Notes: generated by a model from the sequence alone, not told the origin. A stretch of 64,000 bases of DNA from Juglans regia (GCF_001411555.2 NC_049908.1:30387817-30451816), one strand, 5' to 3'; positions 47,856 through 60,451 are shown, counted from the stretch's first letter. Program-made: numbers and translations.

Positions 47856-49568
47856 TCCTCTCCCCTTAAAAAACATTTCGTCCTCGAAATTTGCTAGTAC
47901 CACAAGCAAAGTCTAAATATTTATCCGTCACAACCATTCCATGCCTATGCCAATCTTCGATCATACTGTCGAATATAATATTTCAAAATTCTAACCCTTC
48001 AATATTGAAGCCCGATGCCTCCCATATTTCCCTTAGACATACACGTTCGAGCACATTGCATTGCTTATCATACACTTTGAGAAGTCCGAATCAAGTCTAA
48101 AATATAAACCTCATTAATGCAATTAAAAACCTAATAATAAATTTCAAATCCTCCACATATTGTAATAACCTCATACAAATAGTAAAATAAACTCTCAAAC
48201 TATCATATCACCAAAATCACGATTCAGTTGGTCACTCTAACAATTTGTAGTCCTAAACACATTGTATCTCAAACAAATACATTTGAAAAGAACTAACCTC
48301 CACATTTAACCAGCCCATACGTTTTTAAATCACTAGATCTAAATTCACAAGTTCTAACATGTTTGTAGCCTCTAACAGATCAATGTCACAAATCTAAACC
48401 TCAAATTCCTAACCAAAATCCATTCTCGGAAGTCTATCCGAAATCTAAACTTTAAACATCATCTTTTTTAAAGTCTGTAGAATTTCAATTTTGGCGTTCA
48501 ATCAGACTTATGTACACTTTCAAAATCTAAACCTTAAATCTTGTAAGAATCATTTCCTACAGTCCACATAATAGGCCTACTGTGAAATCTCAAATATCAT
48601 AAAAATCTTTTCCTTAAAAAATATGCAATATCTAAAACCTCAGATTTCGTGGGACACATTCCATAGGTCCACAAGTGCTAAAACCTCACGTATTATCAAA
48701 AATCATATCCTGGAGCCCGCAAAATTTTACGACCTTAAATCTCATCAAAATCACTTTTAAAAGATATGTTGCATCTCTAAACCTCAGATTTTTTAGAAAA
48801 AAAACTCAATCCATAAAGTCAACAGAATCTCAAAGTACTTCAACAAATCTCAAAAGATCCTCTATTAACTGTAGTGCTGTTGCTCGAAGTACTTCAACAA
48901 CACTCGGATTTGCTTCTCCTTCATTATTAGTCGCGTTTAGATCCAAAATGTTTCATAATCGACGACAATGTGGCATACTAAAAACTTGGATTTTTAATAA
49001 AAGTTTCAAAATATAGAGTTCATATAAACATATGCAAATAGTTGTACACGCAACATATTAACAAAAATATCTCTAAAATCTAAACCTTTAACCTTATCAA
49101 AATCATTATGTAAGGTCTACAAAATGAGTCTAAAACCTCAAACCTCAAGAAATTAGCTCATAAAATCTACAAAATCCAACACCTCAAATTTCATATTACA
49201 TCATGCCTAAAACCTGTAGATTCTAAAACCTTAAATATCAACAAGATTATTCCTTGTAGTCTACACAATTCTAAACATTAAATCTAAAAATTATTTCCTA
49301 AAGTCTCTGATAACCCAAAACCTCATATATTATAGTCTGCATAACCTCAAACCTGAATATATCCCCATGACCATCTCCTAGTCCTCAAATTTCTATACAT
49401 CAAATATGAAGTTACTTCTTAAACTGACAGATATCCAAAACCTAATATTTTATAGTCTGCAGAATCTCAAACCTGTCTTTCAATCAAAATTATGAACAAA
49501 TCTACCTTAAATTTCATCAAACTCCTTATTATAGTATGTAGAATCTCAAGTCTGTCTCTGATACCAAC
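47856..49568 (-). mobile_element. Non-coding interior of an LTR element with a degenerate ~60-bp periodic array
   Basis: Between the purine tract (47856-47874) and a primer site (ggtatcagag on the minus strand, 49557-49566) there is no gag or pol. About 48050-49560 instead repeats variants of tctaaacctcaaat..atcaaaatcat..cctaaagtctacaaaat at roughly 55- to 70-bp spacing. This resembles a large retrotransposon derivative, or a chimera of two elements. Confidence 0.55.
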
Positions 49569-49740
49569 TGTAACGCCCCAATGGAAGGCCCAAACCATAT
49601 AACTTATACTCCAAAATGACTAGTAAATGATACAATTGGAGCCTCATTGGAACCTTATAAAGAACAAGAACTTTTCATTCCCAAGCAATGTAGGATCTCA
49701 TACACCACTTACCCTTATCCTTATCATATGGAGGTATCAC
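49569..49740 (-). mobile_element. LTR-like end next to a primer-binding site
   Basis: In minus orientation it runs TGTGATACCTCC ... GGGGCGTTACA and is followed directly by gttggtatcagag, a Met-tRNA primer site. It contains gtatgagatcctacattg, typical of plant LTR leader regions. It does not align with the 3-kb LTR at 44779, so the two may belong to different elements. Confidence 0.5.
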
Positions 49741-50640
49741 AGTGTCCTTAAAGAATTTCAAAGAACATTATAATGCTTGGGGGCAATAAGGAACTAAATA
49801 ACCCTTTGAATTGGAAAGCTATTCCAAAGGGCAATTATTTGGTAACTTTTTGATGTAACTGTGAGAAGCACTTGAAGTACTACTGCAGCAGAATGCAAAT
49901 GAAAGGATGGATCTCTGCTTTTTGTTATAGCCAACTTCATTATAAGTCAAAATTCAAATCAAAGTGAGGCCACTGCAATGTACACAGGCATTACGGAAGC
50001 AAAGGCTCAGCATATTAGAAAAATCACTATTGGGACTCCAAAGTGGCAATAGTTGCAGTTGAACTTGAAAAAAATGCAGACCGGATCATAGAACCTATAG
50101 CCAGAGACACAAGAATCTTGTTACAATCTTTTGAGAGTTGGGACATTAGGAAAATACATCGAGGTCACAATTGATGCACGCATTCCATTACGCAGTGGGA
50201 GGCTTCCAATTGTCTATATGGAAGCACTCCCCTTATTTCTATACCACCTTACCTTCTAGATTTCCACAATGGGAAAGACCCACCCTACTAAGTCTATAAT
50301 AATTTTAGCTACTCCATTGGATGTTGTAATTTGCTTCTGTTTTATGCACGACCTTGTTAAAAAAAGATATGTTCTCTCTCCCTCCCGTCCCAACATGATC
50401 AGTATTTGTTAAAAAAAGTCGTTGCCTATGATATAATTTTCAAAGACTAATGATTGTTGCAATATATACAAAAAGTGTTAGATATTATAAAAGTAAATTT
50501 ACATATTAACGTTCGTTAAATTTATTTTATAATAAATATCTTTTACAATTTATCATTTTGTGAATTTATTTTTTATTCTAAAAGTTTAAACTAATGAAAA
50601 AATAAAAATTTAATTATTCGTATTATATTCTTAATGATTT
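49741..50640. other. Spacer; partial copy of the NLR1 upstream region
   Basis: 50410-50640 aligns with 12980-13190 (aaagactaatga, atatatacaaaaag, gttagatattataaaag). 49741-50400 contains no gene that I recognise. Confidence 0.5.
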
Positions 50641-50646
50641 CCTTAT

Positions 50647-51331
50647 TGTGTGGGTCATGTTGGGTTGCATGTGGAGTCTAGTTTGTGAGTAGAAAAGGTG
50701 CAAACAGAGAGTTCGTTCAACTATCACTCGACTTTGGCTCCAGAGAAGCTCAATTCGTGAGTTCGCTCAAGGTACACTTGACAGTGGGATAGAGCAAAGG
50801 TTAGACAGATTGTTCACTGAAGTTTCGCAAGACAATAGACTCGAGCAAAGCACTAACCCTAGTGTTCGCTCAAGCAGTGCTCGACAGACCGCTCGAACCA
50901 ATGTTTGATTGCTTGTTCGCTTGAGGCGCTTGAAATGCCGCTCTAGCAAAGAATCTAAATTTGCAGTTTTAGCGTTTCCAGCGCCATTTTCTATAAATAT
51001 GTAATGTTTTGATTTCTTGTATATGAATTTCAGCAATTTCAAAGAGAACAAATAGAGGCAAAGGTGTGACAGCATCTTGTGAGAGAGAAAAATCCCTAGA
51101 GAGAGAGAGTTTAGATTGTGTGAGTAGAGAGATACTCTTGTAACTCACTATATGATTGTAATCTCTTCTGGAATAAAACTCCCTACAGCTCTGTGGACGC
51201 AAGCACATTGCCGAACCACGTTAAACTTTGTGTGTCGTGTGTGCTTGATTCCAGCATTTTCGCATTTGTTTCATTGTTTGTCTCAATATCGTTGTGTGGG
51301 TGTGGTGACTCTGGTGCTTTATACCACAACA
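50647..51331 (+). mobile_element. Copia-type LTR with primer site, interior lost
   Basis: This 685-bp block starts TGTGTGGGTC and ends CCACAACA. It contains a TATA-like ctataaatat (about 50991) and a downstream transcript-like region (gtggacgcaagcacattgcc). It is followed by the primer site attggtatctgagc. The interior breaks off within about 60 bp, so it is a stranded 5' LTR. It splits the block homologous to 12980-13190. Confidence 0.75.
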
Positions 51332-51774
51332 ATTGGTATCTGAGCTCCAAAATTGGAGTTCAAGGCTAAACGATGTCTAGATAAGACGTGACGTGAAGAT
51401 TGGGATCTTCATCAAGTCCTCCAGTCACGCCTTGTAAACATGAGCTGGTAAGATATTTACAAGCTGGGTACTAAAAATGATTACTAAGAAGGAACTACGT
51501 ACCTCTCTTTTAGGTCCTTTGCATCAAGATTGCAAAGCAAAGAAAGATTGTCACTAGTGGAATCAGTTATATGTATGAAAGCCAACATGATCAGCTTTTC
51601 TGCTTTGAAACATTAATATCATGACTGACTTTTATGTGGTGTGAATTGGAGTGAATGGAGGGAAATGGTTATTAGCGGGAGTACTTATAGCCAATCAGAG
51701 AAAGTAAGACGTAAGAGGAGACACCACCCGTCAGATAAGAAGCGTATAGATCAGAAAGCTACATTCTTGTAATG

Positions 51775-52110
51775 CAACCGAATATGCTCTAAAAAGTGCC
51801 AGTTGCTGATCTTAATGCTTAAGCCCTAAGCTAATTCTCGATGCCTAGCCATGATTGATCCACTAGACCACTACCAATTAGCTGTGTGAGACTTGATGAG
51901 ACTGAACATGATGCTCTAAAAAATGTGAAGCCAGAGCTCTTAAAGCTTATGCACTAAGCTAATGATCTAGATGCCTCTTATTGATCCATTACCAAGGGCG
52001 AACGAAGATGCTCTAAAAAGTGCAGCTAGGTAGCTTCAAGCTTAAGCACTCAAATAATTCTGCATGCACGACGTTACATGACTCGGTTGGTGTCGGTGGA
52101 ACCTATCGTT
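51775..52110. repeat. Noncoding module with about 110-bp internal repeats
   Basis: Three degenerate units begin atgctctaaaaa (51784, 51911, 52009) and run through gcttaagcactaagctaat to gatgcctcttattgatcc. The module recurs at 62015-62330. Function unknown. Confidence 0.6.
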
Positions 52111-53480
52111 GTTGCTGTGAACAATATCTAAGAAATAATCACGAATTTCTTATTCACATTGGGCTTTTTGAATTTAGCTAAATTTTTTAAATTCTTCTTT
52201 ATATTTTTCTTTTCGAATTTAGCTATATTTTTTTAATTTAATGAAAGCATATTCATAAGAAAAATGATCAGTTTGAAAATTCCTAAAAAAATATAGGAGA
52301 AAAAGTTAGGATAGTGATACAATTACTCTATATATATATATATATGTTTATTTTTGTAAAAGAAATTGCTATAAAGTCAAGAAACAACGTTAGTAGTTGT
52401 ACTGATCTTTATCTTGACTTTCTTTCACTTAATCATAAATAATTTATTACTTAATCATATTCTTATTTTAAATTGCAAATGCGATTAAAGAAAAAAAAAA
52501 CAAAAGAAAGCCAATCGTACTAATGCTCTTACAAAGGAACTTTGGAAAGAAAAGGAAAGGGATTGACGGACCACTTGCTACTTTTTACTTTTTGGCATAA
52601 GGCAAACAACTTTTTCAAAGCGACTTTTTAAAATATATCTCAATGGGGTATTTTGTATCTCAATAATATGGATCGAATATATCTCGTTGATAAGTGTCAC
52701 TATAAGAAAATGACATTTTGCGACCAATTATTTTGAGCGAAATAACTATTTTCAGATAAAATAAATCTGTTTTAGTCGCAAATAGTTCTTTTCATTGCAA
52801 AACAATGGTCACAAATATCCGTTTTTCTTGTAGTGCGTTCTCGTAATGCTAAATAAGATTTCTCACATATTCACTCTAAACCTTTTCAAGGATTGAAAAT
52901 CATTTCTAGAAATGCAAATTTTGTGCAATTGTTTTTTAAAAGAAAGGTAAGACACATCTAGTCAATTTTAGATACAGTCATGCAATATGGAAATCTCATA
53001 TGGGGCTCTTTATAAAAAGTGAGTATTTTCATGTAAGTCACATGTGTTTTTTTTGTCAAATAGGTTACACAAGACTTATATATATCCTAAAAATGTTTCT
53101 AGTATTGCTGTTTAAAGGATTAACTAGGCTTAATACGATCTAATTTGCCTCAAATTGCCTGTAGGCTCAAGCAGTGGCAGCAACCTTGAATTCACATTGG
53201 CAGCAACCTTGAATTCACATTTCCAAACCATTTTTTCTTCTCATTAGTTGAAGGCGACTTTGACTTTCTAATTTGCCTCAAGCTCACCTAAACTCAATGA
53301 AACCCATCAAACAAGTAAAATTTTGTGGACCCAAGCCTCTTCTAGTTTCACCCTTGTGCTTGCATATTTCCATGACTAGGAGATGTAACGAATGGTTGAA
53401 CTTCCTAAGCATATGAAAAAGTTTCATTCTAACTACCTACAATGAAATACAAGGCCTAGTTACCTCCAGTTCAAGATATT
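52110..53480. repeat. Duplicated NLR-flank module (copy at 52-53 kb)
   Basis: It carries aggagaaaaagttagg, attacttaatcatattc, tgacggaccacttgctac, aatatatctcgttgataag, caaggattgaaaat, and finally the NLR2 3'-flank block (gaaacccatcaaacaagt). Copies lie at 55735-56150 (partial), 58250-59345, 62430-62650 (weak) and 17340-17700 (left part). A CACTA MITE interrupts this copy. Confidence 0.7.
52698..52835. mobile_element. CACTA-type MITE (138 bp)
   Basis: The ends CACTATAAGAAAA and TTTTTCTTGTAGTG are inverted. The paralogous module at 58.5 kb reads ataagcgttctcat with no insertion. Here the flanks are tgt (left) and cgt (right), a 3-bp CGT duplication with one C-to-T change. Confidence 0.85.
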
Positions 53481-54387
53481 AAAAAATTGGGGAATAAATT
53501 ATTGTATTGGCATATTTTGTACACTTGAGTATTCAAGAGGTATCAATTACAGATAACACTAGATCACAAAATCAATCATTTTCCACATATCTCACAGAGC
53601 GTGAAGGAGCCAGCTCTTGAGTCACTGGTGGTTAGTTAGAATATGCATTTTTTTAGACTCTACTCAAACTAGTGTTGGTTTCCTAGATTTCTTCCTAAGA
53701 AACTGGTGTCGTTCTTTAGTCTCCAAGAAACACTTCTAGAAAATTGAGGTCATTGGCCCTCTATTCACATGCTAGAACCATTAATCATGTGTGGCAAACT
53801 CCTAACTCAACCAAACAACATTGAACCAAATTTACATCCACAATGAAAGAAAGTATTATTATGCCGAGTGAAAAACAATTTCTAATTCTTTAGGACGATA
53901 AGCACTTGGCATCTGAGTACATGAATTTAGTTTGAAGAGTTTGATGCTTTGGTAAAACGGCAGCCAATATTACAATGTCACAAAGCAGGGCCAATCCGAG
54001 TCCTGCGCTATTGACAATCATGGATTATGGACAATGTCTGGATAGGTTTCTCTTGGTTCGCAAGACTATCAACTTCTATAGCAGCCCAGTTTCTGCCGTG
54101 ACCATGGCCAAACCATAAGTGTAGAGCCCCACAATCATGTTCCATTTGCTGTATGAACATGCGAAAGATTTTTCTTAGACAAACAATGGAATTCAAATAA
54201 GAACCCTCATCACAAAATACCATGATATTGTGCAATGAGTTTGCCCTGAGTTTTCAGCATCATGATATGTGTATTGAGTTTGCTTTCAGCATCATGATAT
54301 ATGCAGTACAGAGTTTGCTTGAAAAAGCTCAGTGTAAGTACAGGAGTAAATCCTCACAATATATACATATGTCAATAAAGAGATTAA
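53481..54387. other. Unassigned spacer
   Basis: A 75-codon frame on the minus strand (54008-54235) has a non-repetitive look (CGALHLWFGHGHGRNWAAIEV), but I cannot assign it to a family and see no neighbouring exons. Otherwise this is non-coding. Confidence 0.3.
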
Positions 54388-55221
54388 TTTTTTTTTTTTA
54401 AGAAGAGGACGGTACCTGATCAATTTTATTGATTGCTCTCACTTGTGGCGGAGGAAAATCGTAGTTACAACAAGATACCTGAGGGATACAAATAAGCCAA
54501 AAAAACCAAAACTCAAGCATCAAAAAAACTAAACCATCTAGTTACAAAACAAAATATCAAAGAAGTACAAGGTAAAACCAAAACTAGACATTAGAGATCC
54601 AACCCTAGACAAAAACAAATAAAACCTGCAAGAAAAGACACATGCAAATGAGAATAAGAAAACAAATAAACCAAAAGCAACTTACCAAGAATATCACTAC
54701 AAGATCCGCAAATAAGGGAGGTCACTTATTTCCATGCGAAGAAGACATCTTAGACTATCAGGTAGCATATAATCACCAGACCCATCCGAATTTAAACCAC
54801 CAACTCCCCACTTGGCAAGAAAATCAGCCATGACATTATCTTCCCGAAAAACATGGCTCACTCCATACTCTATGCAATTAAGATAAACATGTAATTCATC
54901 CCAAAAATCCTCTAAATACCAGATATTACAATCACCCTCGATAATCCAATTAACTAAACGTTGAGAATCAGTCTCAATCTCAACCCGAGAGAAGCCCAAT
55001 TGATAGCACCTACGAACACATTCTAACAAATTACTTCTCATTTCAGTAAAATTATTAGAACCTGGGCCCAAGAACACAGAATAAGCTGCAAGTAACCTAC
55101 CACAATTATCACGAATAACACCCATAGTTCCTGACAGCGCAGGATTACCAAGGACAAAATTATTTTGGGCAACCTCCAAAGAAAAATAATATTTAATAAC
55201 TATCAAAAATGAAAACACCAA
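54388..55221 (-). pseudogene. LINE 3' end with RNase H domain
   Basis: The frame at 54697-55221 reads GNPALSGTMGVIRDNCGRLL, NNFTEMRSNLL, VEIETDSQRLVNWI, YLEDFWDEL and HVFREDNVMADFLAKWG, an RNase H domain. The catalytic Glu and two Asp are visible, but the first Asp (in the usual KLNxDG) is replaced by unrelated sequence. The 3' tail (cacaagtgagagcaatcaa on the minus strand, then an A-run at 54388-54399) resembles the tail of the 29-kb LINE. It is a 5'-truncated copy. Confidence 0.8.
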
Positions 55222-55734
55222 AGCAAAAATATTTCCAGGCCTGCAACAAACATAACGCTACCAAAAAAAGAATAAAAAAGAGGCTTTGACAAAAATTAGC
55301 ATGTCCTCTTGCGACGGACTAAAAAATCCTTCAGAAAGGCTGAAATATTCAGTCGGGAAGCACGAAGAATTGCACAAAAGTGTGAGTTCCACGGCTGTCC
55401 TACGAATTTTCTTTTTTGAACTTTCTTTAAAGCAACCAACCAAGTTTCACATTTCTTTCTTACCCAAGCTACGATCAGTGTACATATCTATATGTAGCTC
55501 ACCCAAGTGCAGAGTGTACAGCCACATTAATCCACCAAACTATATGCTTACTTAGTAATACTAACGCAAAAATTACTGCATGCAACACATATATATTGGC
55601 TATTTTTTTGACAAAACATGCATGCTGAATGTTTTATTCTCAATGATCGATGCAAATGCCTAATGCTCAGAATGATAGAGCGAGATTCTTTGAACTTTTC
55701 TTGACTTATTGACAGCACATGATAGCTTAGAAAA

Positions 55735-55756
55735 AGTTAGAATAGTGATACAATTA

Positions 55757-55790
<34 letters not shown>

Positions 55791-56150
55791 GTTTATTTTT
55801 GTGAAATAAATTGCTATGAAGTCAATAAATTAAACAACGTTAATTAGTAGTTGTACTGATATTTATCTTAACTTTCTTATACTTAATCATATATAATTTA
55901 TTACTTAATCATATTCTTATTTAAAATTGCAAATGCGATTAAAAAAAAAAAAAGAAAGAAAGAAAGAAAGAAAACCCAATCGCACTAATGCTCTTACAAA
56001 TGACCTTTGGGGAAAAAAGTAAGGGATTGACGGACGGCCACTTGCTACTTTTTTCTCTAAGGTAAACAACTTTTTCAAAGCTACTTTTTAACATATATCT
56101 CAATGGGGTATTTTGTATCTCAATAATATGCAATATATCTTGTTTATAAG
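55735..56150. repeat. Duplicated NLR-flank module (partial copy)
   Basis: It matches 52300-52700 and 58250-58540, from gatacaattactct through tgacggacggccacttgc to atatatcttgtttataag, where the LTR at 56152 begins. A CT/AT microsatellite lies at 55757-55790. Confidence 0.7.
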
Positions 56151-56151
56151 C

Positions 56152-58250
56152 TGTAACGCTCCAGTCCTGGAGGTCTGAAGAGTTATCTCTTGTAGCTCAA
56201 AACTATCTCCCATAACATATTTATATATTTCAAATTCTCCAAAAAATATAAACTCATCTATTCAAAATCAAAAATATATGTTCCTCTACCAAGACACCAA
56301 AGAAATACCTCAATGAAATAAATTAAAATCTCTACAAAGACTCGAAAATATCTATGACTCAAAATACCAAAATAACATACAATAATATATCTACTAAATA
56401 AGACTCTCCAATAAATAATTGTACCATTTGACACTTATTCCTCTACGACCATCAACACTTACTAACACTTCCTACTCTTGACTTCCAGCTAAGACATCGC
56501 AATTATCTGAAAAATATTGTGGAGATAATGGTTGAGTTATCAACAACTCAGTAAGCAAAAAACATATACTAGTATGTAAATATGAGCATTTACAAAGTTC
56601 GGAATGCAGAATCAGGACATGTTATCAAAAATATCAGGGCGAAAGTTCAAAATATTCTTAATCAAAATTTCTTTGGCATAGCATAACTGAAACATCACAT
56701 TAGAACAAAATTTCATATTTAACCCCTGTGATAGGATTGAGCAAACCCCAGCGGCCAGCCGAGCAAAACCAGAATATGAAATATTTCACTTATTATTCTC
56801 GAAACCCTGAGTGTGCACACAAGAAAGACCATGCAGAAAACCACTTTGCTTCCAAAGTAGGTGCATCGGAAATAGAAAAGTTGGTACCAGCTCGAATAGA
56901 GGCCACAGTTTTATACATGTGGTAAGGTCAAAATGGAATAGAAGCAAAATGCCATGCCAAAGGTTTTCAGAAATCACATCATATCATATTAAAGTACAGA
57001 ACATATTCATAACACTACATAATTAGATCATAGTATATAATTATGTAAAAAATTTCATATTCGCTCCTTTTTGCACAATTCATAAACAGAATGTAAAAAA
57101 TAAGCTCATGTCTACACCGATAATGACAGAAAATACTTTCTTCTTATACAAAGTTTCATGAGTAATGTAGAACAAATAATTGAGAATGTTTCTAATTTCT
57201 TTTCATAACAAAACATGCATATTTTCCAAAATCAACTTCAGTCCATTTCTTTTGTACAAAGTCTAACATAAGAACCCCGCTTACATGCACTTTTTAGCTT
57301 TTTCGAATTTTCTCACATTTGTGCCAAGCAAATATTAATTGTCATCTATAAAATAGTCATGTAGCTTCCGTAAATTTTCGATCGAACACGTATTTCGATA
57401 CTTAAACCCGAAATGCTAAAATAACATCTATTTCCTAAATGTCTAAAATTCTTTTAACCCTAAAATATTATTACTTCTCAAATTTCATCGATATCCAACT
57501 TAATATTCACTTAACCTAATTCCAACTCAATCACACGTCTATTTAAAAATCAAACCCAAACCAACACAAGAACTATTGGTGTTTTGTAACAATTACAAAC
57601 CAACTCAATATCTGACCAAAACCCACTTGAAACAATTAAAACAATCTGTCATTACTTCCAACAAAAGGGCAAAGATGTAATTAACAAAAAAAAAACTTAG
57701 AACCTTTCATTAGGAGCTATACACGTGATACTGAGGACATTTAGGAATTGTGTAACATAAGTGTAGAACCAACAGCTAGAACTTGGAGAAGATAAACTTC
57801 GATCATGAACTACATCTGGTGAGGGAGGGACCATGCGAGATACTCACCGAGAGAGCAGCTACAAAGTGGCGGCGAGGTGGCTGAGGCAGCAGCAATGCAC
57901 TGTGGAAGTGAGAGAGAAAGTGATGAGAGAAAGATAGAGAACGAAGAGTGAGAGAGCGTGAGAACGTGAGAGGAATAGACAAAGGCTACGACGTGATAGT
58001 GATCGACCTGGGGCAGTGTCTCACGGCTGGGCTATGGTGCACGGGTTGCAAGTGGCTGGGCAGCTTGAGAAGGATTCGTGCCTAACGGAAGAGCCGTGCT
58101 CTATTTTTGTTGTATAGAAACAGAGCTTGTCGTGTGGGTTGAAAGCATGGAGGAAAAGTGGGTTACGAAGGTGCAACTGGTGGGTCACGATGCCTGTGAG
58201 TAGAAGGAAGGACGCAATGATGGTGGCCTTGCCGTGGTTGAGTTAACTAG
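56152..58250 (-). mobile_element. Truncated copy of the 3-kb gypsy-type LTR
   Basis: It starts TGTAACGCTCCAGTCC and follows the 44779 LTR through gtggagataatggttgag, taacccctgtgatagg and gagtgtgcacac. It stops near 58250, about 0.7 kb short of the full LTR end. It lies between two copies of the NLR-flank module, so it marks the joint of a duplication. Confidence 0.65.
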
Positions 58251-59370
58251 TACTTTCTTATACTTAATCATATATAATTTATTACTTAATCATATTCTTA
58301 TTTAACATTGCAAATGCAATTAAAGAAAAAAGAAAAAAAAAGCCAATCGAGAAACCTAATCGTAATGCTCTTACAAAGGAACTTTGGGAAGAAAAGGTAA
58401 GGGATTGACGGACCACTTGCTACTTTATCTTTTTTGGCATAAGGCAAACAACTTTTTCAAAGCTACTTTTTAAAATATATCTCAATGGGGCATTTTGTAT
58501 CTCAATAATATGGAATATATCTCGCTGATAAGCGTTCTCATAACGCTAAATAAGATTTCTCACATATTCACTCTAAACCTATTCAAGGATTTCAAGGATT
58601 GAAAATGATTTCTAGAAATGCAAATTTTTGTGCAATTTTTTTTTTTTAAAGAATGGTAAGACACATCTAGTTAATTTTAGATTCAGTCATACTATATGGA
58701 AACCTCGTCTGGGGCGGGCTCTTTATAAAAAGTGAGTTTTTCATGTAAGTCAGATATGTGTTTTTTTTCTCAAATAGGTTACACAAGACTTATATATATC
58801 CTAAAAATGTTTCTAGTATTGTTGGTTAAAGGATTAACTAGGCTTAATATGATCTAATTTGCCTCAAATTGCATGTAGGCTCAAGCAGTGGCAGCAACCC
58901 CAAAATCACATTTCCAAACCATTTTTTCTTTTCATTAGTTGAAGGCCACTTTGACTTTCTAATTTGCCTCAAGCTCACCTAAACTCAATGAAACCCATCA
59001 AACAAGTAAAATTTTGTGGAGCCAAGCTGCTCCCCAAGCCTCTTATAGTTCCGCCCTTGTGCTTGCATATTTCATGACTAGGTGATGTAACGAATGGTTG
59101 AGCTTCCGAAGCATATGAAAAAGTGTCATTCTAACTACCTACAATGAAATACATGGCTTGGTTACCTCCAATACAAGATATTAAAAAAAGGGGAATAAAT
59201 AATATGTTCATCTTCAAAACGGAGGCAAAATAATTGCACAAAAGAATATTACAAAATAAATTGATACAAAGCTTGCACATTCGAAAGAATTTCACCCAAA
59301 ACTCCAAATGTTATATTCATGCAGGAACCTTTCTGCAATAAAATTAAAAAATAAAAAAGTCAACAACCAA
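58250..59370. repeat. NLR-flank module plus orphan NLR2-type 3' end
   Basis: 58250-59170 matches the 52.1-53.5 kb module. 59190-59360 matches the NLR2 3' UTR exon and acceptor (gcacattcgaaagaatttc, cctttctgcaataaaatta). No LRR coding sequence follows on the right. Confidence 0.7.
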
Positions 59371-59440
59371 TTGTAGTGATTGTATTTTAATTCTCCTTAT
59401 CTAGAAACAAATGCTTACAATTATTTCTTAATCTTTGTTA

Positions 59441-59768
59441 GGCCCGGTTTGGTTAGCCAATATAGATGTGATGTTTTCATCTCATCTATACCGTATAGTA
59501 GTTTCCCTATTCAAACACACTATATTTCATCTCTAAATTTTAAAAACATCTACTTAAATAAATAGTAATGAATAATAATGAACAGTGAATACTGACAGTG
59601 AACAGTGCAAAACTGACATGAATAGTAAATGAACAGTGCATGAACAGTGAATCGTGTGTAAACAGTGCACTTTTCAGCTCTATAATCAACAATGGGACCC
59701 ACACTTTTTTCAAATTTCCAAAATTAAAAGCTATCTCATCTTATCTGAACTGCGCAACTAAACGAGAC
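59441..59768. mobile_element. hAT-like MITE (328 bp)
   Basis: The ends GGCCCGGTTTGGTTAG and CTAAACGAGAC form an imperfect inverted pair. The flanks ctttgtta and ctttgttt agree at 7 of 8 bases. The interior is studded with aacagtg words. Confidence 0.6.
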
Positions 59769-59781
59769 CTTTGTTTATATG

Positions 59782-59900
59782 TGTTATGTGAGTCCCACAT
59801 TGATTTAGTAATGCTCTTGTATAGTTTTTAGCCTCCAATGTATAGGCCACCTTTTATAGCACAATTGATATATACAAAATTGATCAATACAATTCTAACA
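59782..59900 (+). mobile_element. Copia 5' LTR end with primer site
   Basis: The block TGTTATGTGAGTCC ... AATTCTAACA is followed at once by tggcatcagagcc, a Met-tRNA primer site. The LTR start is the best TG upstream and is uncertain. If it is correct, this LTR is unusually short. Confidence 0.55.
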
Positions 59901-60451
59901 TGGCATCAGAGCCACTACTCTGATCCCTTTAGTAAAAGTAGTTTTCATCCTCCTCAACATTCTTCCGCTGCCTTTGTATTGTTTGGCTGAGCCATTCAAG
60001 TGTTGTTTACTGCCATTAGATAGTTGCAATTGTCGTGAGGACTACTACAAAATTTTGGAATCATCGTGCCTGGAACTCTATTTTGATCATACGAAATACC
60101 ATTGGGAAGATCTCATTGAGACCGACTCAACGCCGAAAAAATCAGTTAGATCAGAGCTTGCACGTGCATCCATGCCTGACGAAAGTTACAACTGCGCCGC
60201 CCACGCACCACATGCGCTCTGCAGCTCCACTTCCACGCACCTCACATGCACACGCGCGTTACACGCCGCTGACGTCAACCCTAGTATTGTTAGTTGCCAC
60301 GTCAGCCACCAGCTGCCACATTAGTTGTCGTCCACGTCAGCACTGTTGACCGTTGACTTTGACTGCTCGTTAACTTTTCCTATCCGATTTCTACATATTT
60401 TTGCATGTTGATCTCATTTTTGTAGTCTATTTTTGCATATTTGGCCTCATA

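Noticed and set aside
54008..54235. 75-residue minus-strand frame with HLWFGHGHGRNW
   Set aside because: It has protein-like composition but no recognised domain, no exon partners and no start context. I could not support a gene.
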